DNA from: Spirochaetaceae bacterium
Lineage (GTDB): Bacteria; Spirochaetota; Spirochaetia; Treponematales; Breznakiellaceae
Reading direction: 5' to 3'
DNA: 11,142 nt
Assembly: GCA_031279965.1 (NCBI GenBank)
Contig: JAITHM010000066.1
Coordinates: forward strand, 1 to 11,142
The position numbers were made by a program, and so were the translations under genes. This document shows, piece after piece, positions 1 to 5,523 of the stretch. A model generated the notes under the pieces. It ran no database searches and was not told where the DNA came from. It saw only the letters and a list, made by a program, of their open reading frames with translations. Each line of letters starts with the position of its first letter. The stretch's first letter is position 1.

Positions 1-142
1 CTATGGATATGGCGAGGTAGCCGGCATAACCGAGACGGCAGAAAGCCCTGTGATTAAAGTTTGTTTTGAAACAGGAAAGTCTCTCCAGTTTTTAAGTAAA
101 GTACAAAGCAAAAATTATATGAAAATTAAGGATAGTATGTGA
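1..142 (+). CDS. C-terminal end of a probable UvrD/PcrA-type DNA helicase (partial)
   Basis: An open frame enters from the left edge (codons begin at base 2) and stops with TGA at 140-142, giving about 46 residues. The visible pattern is GYGEV followed by a polar loop, then V-I-K-V-x-F-x-x-G, then an LSK and a final MKI. This resembles the small Tudor-like C-terminal domain of UvrD/PcrA/Rep helicases, where a GxGxV strand is followed by xVxFxxGxKxL and a closing LxKI. In that family the domain follows the 2A/2B motor domains and contacts nucleic acid or RNA polymerase. The helicase motor lies outside the window, so the call rests on the tail alone. The stop overlaps the GTG start of the next gene (ATGTGA), which suggests translational coupling. 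Another protein with a similar small beta domain is possible. Confidence 0.5.
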   Translation, partial: YGYGEVAGITETAESPVIKVCFETGKSLQFLSKVQSKNYMKIKDSM

Positions 143-999
143 AGCAAACCGATCTTTTATACCGCTCTACGGTACGTTCATTATTTACAATTTTTTCATA
201 CCCAGGATTAGTTCGCCGTGCGCTTGCATGTTTTGGAGCTGTTTTTAATTGTTTTTTCATGCTTCAGCTTAAAGGGGTGCTTTTTCGCCGAAAATACCGT
301 GTTAGCTCTGTTGATCACCCGCTTGACGGCGAAATTCCTTTTAAGACTTCCTGGGTTGATATTTACATGGATTTTTCTCCGTTTTGGGTTCGGACACAGG
401 GTTTTGTATTAAGAAAATACGGGAAAGCGGCAGTTCCTTATGTGCGTGATTTTCTTGCAAAAATATCAGACTTGTATCATAGAGCAGCAGCAGTAGCCCG
501 GGTAAATTTTTCCACAACAAACCGGCCGCATTATTACGGCACCTTTAAATTTAAATTAATACATCTTTTTGATCCGCATTTAATGTGTATTCCCAGTCTT
601 CATGTAATGGTTGTTGTATATACCTTTATTAAATTCCGCGAAGAAATAACTGCTTTAAATGGTTTGGAATGCTATCAAAAAGAAGTTGACTGGACACGGA
701 AACATGCGCTTGCGATAACTGAATCAATCCTCTATGTTAAGCAGCACAGTGTTAATTGCATACCGGCGGCGCTCTATACAATGACAAGATTTGATGCATC
801 ACGGTTTTCTCCTGAAGTAATTGATATGTTTATTGGTGATCTTTTTCAAAAGTCCGACGGAATTTCACCTGAAACTGTCAAAAAAATAAAAACGCATGCA
901 GCAATTCTCTATAAGGATTTTTTGAGCAAAGGCATGCAGGCATCCTCCTGGGAAGATCCGCTCTTTGATTTTCTGCGGGCAGGTGAAAATTGTGGTTAA
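139..999 (+). CDS. Divergent PAP2-like protein of unknown function
   Basis: 286 residues starting at GTG 139; AAGGA at 128-132 sits 6 bases upstream and supports this start. The protein has one clearly hydrophobic stretch near residues 28-48, and otherwise mixed, aromatic- and basic-rich sequence. Two segments look like the PAP2 (type 2 phosphatidic acid phosphatase) signature: P152-S-L-H155, matching the PSxH motif, and S196-x6-H203, matching the spacing of SRx5H. The usual Arg after the Ser is Ile197, and the Asp four residues after the His is Cys207. An R-P pair at 129-130 may be the remnant of the KX6RP motif, but the Lys is not at the expected place (Arg121 is off by one). PAP2 enzymes dephosphorylate lipid phosphates at the membrane using the two histidines. 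Here the membrane segments are few and some key residues differ, so activity is uncertain. It overlaps both neighbours, consistent with an operon. No other family was recognised. Confidence 0.85.
   Translation: MKQTDLLYRSTVRSLFTIFSYPGLVRRALACFGAVFNCFFMLQLKGVLFRRKYRVSSVDHPLDGEIPFKTSWVDIYMDFSPFWVRTQGFVLRKYGKAAVPYVRDFLAKISDLYHRAAAVARVNFSTTNRPHYYGTFKFKLIHLFDPHLMCIPSLHVMVVVYTFIKFREEITALNGLECYQKEVDWTRKHALAITESILYVKQHSVNCIPAALYTMTRFDASRFSPEVIDMFIGDLFQKSDGISPETVKKIKTHAAILYKDFLSKGMQASSWEDPLFDFLRAGENCG
981..985 (+). promoter_or_regulatory. Ribosome binding site choosing GTG 992
   Basis: AGGTG lies 6 bases before GTG 992. The frame is open from a TTG at 965, but only the start at 992 gives an ideal ribosome site and an immediately following signal peptide, so 992 is preferred over 965. 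Confidence 0.6.
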
Positions 1000-2383
1000 G
1001 GCTCTTCGGCTTATATTATCAGTAATTATTTTTAATGCTGCATTTGCGGGATATGCACAAGAATCTTTTGAAGCAGAAGATGATGAACTTCAACACGAAG
1101 CAGCGCCTGAAGAACATGACCGTGTAGAGCCCCCCCCTCCTTCTGTACCAGAGGCAGATCTTTGGGCGGGACAACGCCGCCGGCGAATGTTTGAACTAGG
1201 ATTATTTCATTTCTCGTTGGGTTTTTCTACACCGTATATGCCTGCAAAAGATGTTGTTAAAGAGGTATGGAATTATCTCTTTCACGATGAAAATATTAAC
1301 GTTGCGTTCAGTCAAATTAATCAGGATATAAGCACAAATTTTAATTTTAATTTTACTCCAATAACTATAAAAAAAAATACTAAAACAAAAACGGAACTTG
1401 ATTTCTGGACGGGTATTGAAAGTAAATTTTTGTTTAAGGCATCAGATGAAACCATAGATGCAGTAAAAGAATTAATCTCGAAACAGAATGATCCAACAAC
1501 AATGAATATTGACAAGATGAACGGCACTATTACGATCGGCGGGTATGCATTTTTTGAACTTGGCATGGGAGCGGCGCGAACATTTGTGGATAAACGTTTG
1601 TGGATGCGAGCCGCAGTCCAGGTTTATACGCCGCTTGTTTATATCAAAAAAGAAACACTTTCGTTGCATGGTTATAGCAGTGCAACAAGCGGAAATGGTC
1701 TTATGGGCATAGAGGGCACGGGGGAAATCAACATGTATCTGCCTTTTAATATGGAAACCATGAACGTAGCGCAGACGCCTTGTTCTTCCGGCCTTGATCT
1801 GTCTCTTAATGGACGTTATGCGGCCTTTTCCTGGCTTGATTTAGGCGTTGATCTTCTTCATATCCCCATGATACCTGCGACTCTTGGGTATCGAACACAT
1901 GCAGAGCTTGATGTAAATGTTAAAGTTCCTGATTTAACGGATACGGCGTACTGGACGCCTGACAAGATCGCACAGCTTGCCACAAAAAATCTTGCAATGA
2001 ATTTTGCCTGGGAATTTGATATATCCGAAAGAGTTAATCAATATTGTTTGCGCCCATTACGTTTCGATATTACCGCTTTTTTCAAGCCGTTTAAAAGTTC
2101 TATTTTTATTATTCGCCCTATGACGGGGTTTTCGTTTAACACAGCCTTTGGAGCGTTTATTTTGAATTATGGAATAGCTCTTAATCTTAATCTTCCAGTT
2201 ATATTTTCATTTGATATTGGAACAAGATGCTATGAAGAGACTTGGAAGCATTATATTAATGTTATTTTTGATTTTTATGACTTTGAATTAGATATTGGAA
2301 TTTCGCTTGAAGGCCCCTATTTTATTGAAAGCTGGTCAGGGCGAGGAGCAGGGATGTATTTTGCGCTTAAAATTGGCTACTAA
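992..2383 (+). CDS. Secreted, probable outer-membrane beta-barrel protein
   Basis: 463 residues from GTG 992. The N-terminus has K3 and R6, a hydrophobic core and GYA at residues 20-22, which looks like a signal peptidase I site before QES. An acidic, proline-containing stretch follows (about 24-56, with four prolines at 47-50). The rest is rich in aromatic residues and alternating hydrophobic/polar strands, with many FxLxIxF-type runs between about 330 and 450. The last residues are M-Y-F-A-L-K-I-G-Y, alternating and ending in an aromatic residue, as the terminal strand of an outer-membrane barrel does. I do not recognise a named family; the likely site is the outer membrane. The start overlaps the upstream stop by 8 bases, so it is probably cotranscribed. 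The proline stretch is encoded by a run of 8 C (1130-1137); see the separate entry. The stop codon overlaps that of the convergent lipoprotein gene. Confidence 0.8.
   Translation: MVKALRLILSVIIFNAAFAGYAQESFEAEDDELQHEAAPEEHDRVEPPPPSVPEADLWAGQRRRRMFELGLFHFSLGFSTPYMPAKDVVKEVWNYLFHDENINVAFSQINQDISTNFNFNFTPITIKKNTKTKTELDFWTGIESKFLFKASDETIDAVKELISKQNDPTTMNIDKMNGTITIGGYAFFELGMGAARTFVDKRLWMRAAVQVYTPLVYIKKETLSLHGYSSATSGNGLMGIEGTGEINMYLPFNMETMNVAQTPCSSGLDLSLNGRYAAFSWLDLGVDLLHIPMIPATLGYRTHAELDVNVKVPDLTDTAYWTPDKIAQLATKNLAMNFAWEFDISERVNQYCLRPLRFDITAFFKPFKSSIFIIRPMTGFSFNTAFGAFILNYGIALNLNLPVIFSFDIGTRCYEETWKHYINVIFDFYDFELDIGISLEGPYFIESWSGRGAGMYFALKIGY
1130..1137 (+). repeat. C8 homopolymer inside the barrel-protein gene
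   Basis: Eight consecutive C encode part of the proline run at residues 47-50. With one extra C the frame reaches TGA about 22 codons later. With one C fewer it reaches TAG at a similar distance. Length change would therefore truncate the protein shortly after its signal peptide. Homopolymers of this length can slip during replication; that it varies here is inference. Confidence 0.6.
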
Positions 2384-2847
2384 AAAGGAAGCATCCCGGC
2401 AATATCAATATTGGCAGGAATGCCTGCGGAAAAATCGCTGTTGGATATATACGTAACTGGCTGGAAAATAGAAATTGAATTCTTACTCAAATATACTGTT
2501 CTTATCTTGGTCGCCGTTGAGTTAACTATCAAGAAACCTATCCAGTAAGGGCCGGAACCATCCCAGTAATCGAACTGGAGTGAAAGTTTTGCATCGATTC
2601 TTGCGTCTTTAACTTTAGTAATAGTATAAGGCGAAGACATAATATCTTGCTGTGATATTTGATTTACTGACGGCTGATTTGCAAAAAGTGCGATGATAAC
2701 ATATTCGTTTTCCAGTTTTTCAAGCAAAACACTTGCGTTAGGCACCGTATCATTTATTACTATTGCCTTGTAGGGTTGTTTGTCAAATAAATTAGCGTTG
2801 CAGTTTAGCAAGAGACTGCAATAAAAAATTAGCGCCGCTCTCAACAC
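2380..2847 (-). CDS. Small lipoprotein of unknown function
   Basis: About 155 residues if started at GTG 2847. The frame is open further upstream, but a strong TAAGGAGG (2853-2860, minus strand) stands only 2 bases before ATG 2850, 5 before GTG 2847 and 8 before TTG 2844, so the start is one of the latter two. The N-terminus is a short basic, hydrophobic signal ending L-L-L-N-C, with Cys16 as a possible lipidation site. Asn at -1 is unusual for the classic lipobox, though spirochaetal lipoboxes are relaxed, so this is likely but not certain. The mature part contains a W-D-G-S-G-P-Y-W-x-G-F segment followed by a T-K-I-R-T-x-Y-x-S-K segment that look like one beta-rich domain. No named family was recognised. 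It lies 40 bases downstream of the DUF4398-like gene on the same strand and is probably cotranscribed with it. Confidence 0.75.
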   Translation of the reverse strand: MLRAALIFYCSLLLNCNANLFDKQPYKAIVINDTVPNASVLLEKLENEYVIIALFANQPSVNQISQQDIMSSPYTITKVKDARIDAKLSLQFDYWDGSGPYWIGFLIVNSTATKIRTVYLSKNSISIFQPVTYISNSDFSAGIPANIDIAGMLPF

Positions 2848-2852
2848 CATAG

Positions 2853-2860
2853 CCTCCTTA
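2853..2860 (-). promoter_or_regulatory. Ribosome binding site deciding the lipoprotein start
   Basis: TAAGGAGG on the minus strand, a near-perfect anti-16S match. It rules out the longer frame starting at 2925 and makes GTG 2847 or TTG 2844 the likely start. Confidence 0.7.
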
Positions 2861-2887
2861 GCGCGAACAAACATTCGCGCAGCAATT

Positions 2888-3466
2888 CTATTTTTTGCGC
2901 GATACGGATATAGCCGCTTCTCCAATTCTGGCAGTAATGCCGCTTAATTGAGTTCGAACCATCGCACTGCCGTCAACAGCCTCGCGGTAACGTTTTTCTG
3001 AATTGGCCCCGCGGGCAAGATCAGCGCTTGCTTTGACGCCCATAAAATCACGGTCAATTTCATCAAAATTAACATTACGCTGTCGTACTGTACGGGCATT
3101 CTCTATCGTTTGATCTGCGTCAGTTATTGCTGCCTCCATAATGGAAATGGCATTGGCGGCTTCGTCACGGGCACGAATAGCGGCATTTCTGCCATCCTGA
3201 ATGGCGCGTTCCGCCAGAGCAACGGTCTCCGCAGCAAGCCGTTTTGCTTCGTTGTAGCGTTTAGCATCCGCTTCGGCGCGCATACTGTTGAGTGAATCGC
3301 GTGCCCGTGCAAGCGCATTTGAGGCATACTGCGAGACATCATGATCATTTTCCGCGCGGGTAACGGCGGCGGCGGCATTGTCCATATCCTCAACAGGCGG
3401 CTTGGCGCACGCCAATATAAGCGCGGCAACCAGCGTAAAACTCAGTATTTTCTGATAATTTTTCAA
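2888..3466 (-). CDS. Coiled-coil lipoprotein, DUF4398-like
   Basis: 192 residues from TTG 3466. A GGAGG at 3472-3476 lies 5 bases before this TTG, and it overlaps the ATG at 3478, so TTG is preferred. The N-terminus MKNYQK plus a hydrophobic stretch ends in L-I-L-A-C with Cys20, a good lipobox, so this is an exported lipoprotein. Residues about 28-125 are very rich in Ala, Arg and Glu/Asp, with A-x-x-x-A-x-x-A spacing and an R-Y-N-E-A-K-R-L-A-A-E-T type helix typical of DUF4398 proteins. The rest also looks helical. DUF4398 proteins are envelope-associated and often found near OmpA-type proteins; their function is not established. Here an OmpA-type lipoprotein lies about 2 kb away on the other strand. 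This is the first gene of a two-gene minus-strand unit. Confidence 0.85.
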   Translation of the reverse strand: MKNYQKILSFTLVAALILACAKPPVEDMDNAAAAVTRAENDHDVSQYASNALARARDSLNSMRAEADAKRYNEAKRLAAETVALAERAIQDGRNAAIRARDEAANAISIMEAAITDADQTIENARTVRQRNVNFDEIDRDFMGVKASADLARGANSEKRYREAVDGSAMVRTQLSGITARIGEAAISVSRKK

Positions 3467-3501
3467 AATTTCCTCCATTTATATTCTGAATTCTGCTTAA
3501 T

Positions 3502-3531
3502 AATATACGTTTCATTTTATAGTATCGTCAA
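3502..3531 (-). promoter_or_regulatory. Sigma-70-type promoter for the two-lipoprotein unit
   Basis: On the minus strand, TTGACG (3526-3531), 18 bases, then TATATT (3502-3507). It lies about 35 bases upstream of the TTG start at 3466, so the leader would be short. Confidence 0.6.
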
Positions 3532-3630
3532 CTACCCAATTCTGGGCCGCAATTCCACGTCTGGCCTTGGGAATTGCCCTTAATAAACAGGTTTAACGGA
3601 ACTTTGCTTACAAATTTGTGACACCCCCAC

Positions 3631-3659
3631 TTGACATTCCGCGCAGGCTGTGATATATT
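3631..3659 (+). promoter_or_regulatory. Strong sigma-70-type promoter
   Basis: TTGACA (3631-3636), 17 bases, TATATT (3654-3659). It points towards the GLUG lipoprotein gene. The predicted start near 3666 would give that gene a leader of about 300 bases containing the C16 run. Confidence 0.65.
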
Positions 3660-3823
3660 CCAAACCATGGGTATAAAAACCAGTTCGACAGGCCAGATTC
3701 TCACGCCGCAGCGTTCGGCTTTTTCTGCCGGCAGCGCAGGTTCCTCCGCACGCCGCGGGTTCACGCTTAAAACCAGGAATCTGGAAACTGAAATCCTGCC
3801 GGTAACTGACGGCCATCAGCTGT

Positions 3824-3839
3824 CCCCCCCCCCCCCCCC
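3824..3839 (+). repeat. C16 homopolymer upstream of a surface lipoprotein gene
   Basis: Sixteen consecutive C, 127 bases before the ATG at 3967 and about 165 bases after the -10 box at 3654-3659. In Treponema pallidum, poly-G runs near tpr genes vary in length and alter expression; that is established for those genes only. Here the run lies in the presumed leader and not between promoter boxes, so an effect would act on translation, RNA structure or an upstream ORF. Confidence 0.9.
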
Positions 3840-3966
3840 AATACATACATTTAGCTAACTCGTTGCCTGTAAACAAATTGCTCGTTTCAAACTGTGCATT
3901 TACGGCGCGTTTGAGTAATATGTGGCTTCCGTATGGAAAGCGATTTTTTTGTTTAAGGAGTTTTTT

Positions 3967-5334
3967 ATGAGGCACTCAAGACAGTTTCGGTTGTGGGCGC
4001 TCTATAGTGCGGCGTCTATCTTGTTGATGTTCTTTGTGGGCTGTCATGCATCGGGCGTGGATGCAAGCGGGACGGATCATGCTTTTACCCTGCACTATGA
4101 CCTTAACGGCGGCGACGGCCCTGCGCCCGAAGCTCAACGCGGCGAAGTGCTTACCGTTGCCCCGGGCACCGGCCTTACCAAAAGCGGGCAAAATTTTAAG
4201 TGCTGGATACCCGCGCCTGCGGATAAAGTTTATATTCCCGGGGAAGAAATCGATCTTACTGCCGATGTGGTTTTATACGCCTGGTATTCGGGCAACGGCA
4301 CTGAAGATGATCCCTACGTGATCTTGAACAGCACAGATCTGGAGGCCGTTGCTAATGCGCCCGCCGCTTTTTACAAAGTCTTTAATGATTTTGTGATTTC
4401 AGGCGAATGGACAACACTTGACATACAATTTACCGGTGAAATTGACGGCAGCGGGCATACAATCACGTTTGATAACGTAACAATAAAAGAAATTGAAGAA
4501 ACTTTTTCGGGTTATAGAGAGCGCTTTTGCGCCTTGATCGCAGTAAACGGCAAGGGGGGCGTTATAAAAAATCTTGTGTTTGATGGCGACGTGAGTATGG
4601 CGTTTACCTCTGGGTTACGAGCAGGCGGAATCGTAGCAAATAACTTGGGACTTATTACAAACTGCGGAGTAAAAACATCATATACGATAGAAACAGCGGA
4701 AGGTATTTCTTTTGGAGCATACTGCGGCAGTTCCCAGGCCGAGAGGGTAGGTGCCAAAATAAGCAACAGTTTTGTTTCCGGCGACATAGACATTACCCAT
4801 ACCGGAACTCAGTATCATACTATGAAAGTGGGCGGTTTTACCGGTGCTTATGCTGGATTAAAAATAGAAAACTGCTACAGCGAAAGTAACATTACCGTTA
4901 GCTATACAAATGAAGCTTGCAGTGTTTTGTTAGGCGGTATAGTAGGAACTGATGACAATTATGGCAATACGATAGACTCATGCTATACTATGGGAACCAT
5001 TACTGCCACTGGTTTTTCTGGTACTATAGCCGGTATAAAGAGTGGGGGCACATATATATCAAATTCAGTGGCGTTGAATACCGCGCTGAGCGGCGGTGAT
5101 AGTCGCGTACGTATTTCTGTGCAAAATATGAGCAACAAACATAATTCAAATGTCTACGGCAGGGATGGTATGCTAGGCACACTTTCGGGAGAAGACAATA
5201 ATGGTATTAGCGTAACGTTTGAAGCAACACAAGTTAAAAACTGGTGGAGGACCGCTGTTGCCTGGACTTTCAGCGAGCCTTCACCCTGGAGATGGGACGC
5301 AACAAAACTACGCCCGGTGCTGTACTGGCAGTAG
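3967..5334 (+). CDS. Surface lipoprotein with InlB-type repeat and GLUG repeats
   Basis: 455 residues from ATG 3967. AAGGAG at 3955-3960, 6 bases before it, favours this start over the in-frame GTG at 3922. A basic N-terminus and hydrophobic core end in F-F-V-G-C, with Cys26 as the lipidation site. Residues about 38-108 match the Listeria-Bacteroides/InlB B repeat: H-Y-D-L-N-G-G-D-G, a variable loop, G-x-x-F-x-x-W, then I-D-L-T-A-D-V-x-L-Y-A-W. A G-x-G-T-x-x-D-P-Y segment (108-117) begins a beta-helical part. GLUG-like repeats follow, with G-G-I-V/G-G-F-T and a later x-N-C or x-S-C-Y: about 219-240, 288-312 and 322-345, plus a weaker copy near 354-370. The C-terminus has W-R-W-D and ends P-V-L-Y-W-Q. 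These modules occur in surface adhesins and large exoproteins of bacteria. A binding or adhesion role is inferred. It is monocistronic, followed by a strong terminator. Confidence 0.88.
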   Translation: MRHSRQFRLWALYSAASILLMFFVGCHASGVDASGTDHAFTLHYDLNGGDGPAPEAQRGEVLTVAPGTGLTKSGQNFKCWIPAPADKVYIPGEEIDLTADVVLYAWYSGNGTEDDPYVILNSTDLEAVANAPAAFYKVFNDFVISGEWTTLDIQFTGEIDGSGHTITFDNVTIKEIEETFSGYRERFCALIAVNGKGGVIKNLVFDGDVSMAFTSGLRAGGIVANNLGLITNCGVKTSYTIETAEGISFGAYCGSSQAERVGAKISNSFVSGDIDITHTGTQYHTMKVGGFTGAYAGLKIENCYSESNITVSYTNEACSVLLGGIVGTDDNYGNTIDSCYTMGTITATGFSGTIAGIKSGGTYISNSVALNTALSGGDSRVRISVQNMSNKHNSNVYGRDGMLGTLSGEDNNGISVTFEATQVKNWWRTAVAWTFSEPSPWRWDATKLRPVLYWQ

Positions 5335-5340
5335 CAGGCG

Positions 5341-5381
5341 GCGGTTAGTGGACAGGCTCCACTAACCGCGCGGTAATTTTT
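5341..5381 (+). terminator. Intrinsic terminator of the GLUG lipoprotein gene
   Basis: A perfect 12-bp stem (GCGGTTAGTGGA at 5341-5352 with its complement at 5358-5369) encloses a CAGGC loop. A run of five T follows at 5377-5381, after a short GCGGTAA spacer. It starts 6 bases after the stop codon. The T run is slightly distant from the stem but the stem is strong. Confidence 0.8.
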
Positions 5382-5397
5382 CAAGACCAATCTAAAA

Positions 5398-5423
5398 CGT
5401 TTCCAATCTTACGATTGGAAACG
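5398..5423. repeat. Perfect 11-bp inverted repeat between short direct repeats
   Basis: CGTTTCCAATC (5398-5408), loop TTAC, then the exact complement (5413-5423). TCTAAAAC occurs on both sides, at 5391-5398 and 5426-5433. CCAATCT also occurs twice (5387-5393 and 5403-5409). No T run follows on either strand, so it is unlikely to be a terminator. It lies 45 bases upstream of the -35 box of the next gene and could be an operator, an RNA hairpin or an insertion footprint. Confidence 0.7.
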
Positions 5424-5467
5424 GCTCTAAAACCGGCCACGAGCCACGGGAATTGCGGCAAATAAAC

Positions 5468-5496
5468 TTGACATTGTAAGGACTCTTTTCTATAAT
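5468..5496 (+). promoter_or_regulatory. Perfect-consensus sigma-70 promoter of the OmpA-type gene
   Basis: TTGACA (5468-5473), exactly 17 bases, TATAAT (5491-5496). Transcription would start near 5503, giving a leader of about 20 bases. The ribosome site TAAGGAGG at 5511-5518 is equally strong and lies 5 bases before GTG 5524. Both suggest high expression. Confidence 0.85.
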
Positions 5497-5523
5497 AGCG
5501 CTCATTAACCTAAGGAGGTTGTT

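Larger units (their letters stand above)
3532..3966 (+). other. Long intergenic region with a doubtful short ORF and possible dispersed element
   Basis: This stretch separates the divergent lipoprotein genes. It holds an imperfect inverted repeat (CAATTCC at 3550-3556 against GGAATTG at 3570-3576), a strong promoter (3631-3659), a C16 run (3824-3839) and an AAGGAG ribosome site at 3955-3960. Bases about 3640-3830 are noticeably more GC-rich than the AT-rich flanks at 3480-3535 and 3840-3966. A 63-codon plus-strand ORF runs from ATG 3667 to TAA 3858; it has no ribosome site, and its start coincides with the expected transcription start of the promoter, which would make it leaderless. A 131-codon minus-strand frame (3975 to 3580) crosses the region too. 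Neither resembles a known protein to me, and several frames are open at once. I treat the region as non-coding or as a repeat element until shown otherwise. Confidence 0.45.

Noticed and set aside
1369..1377. A9 run in the barrel gene as a further slip site
   Set aside because: A runs of this length are common in AT-rich coding sequence and it is internal to the protein; weaker case than the C8 run.
3561..3580. Sigma-54 -24/-12 promoter (TGGCC...TTGCCC)
   Set aside because: The GG-to-GC spacing is 11 bases, not 10.
3580..3975. 131-codon minus-strand ORF opposite the lipoprotein leader
   Set aside because: No ribosome site or recognisable domain; it overlaps the plus-strand lipoprotein start and reads through the C16 run as poly-Gly.
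5398..5423. CRISPR repeat: GTTTCC...GGAAAC palindrome
   Set aside because: Only one copy, with no second repeat, spacers or cas genes in the window.
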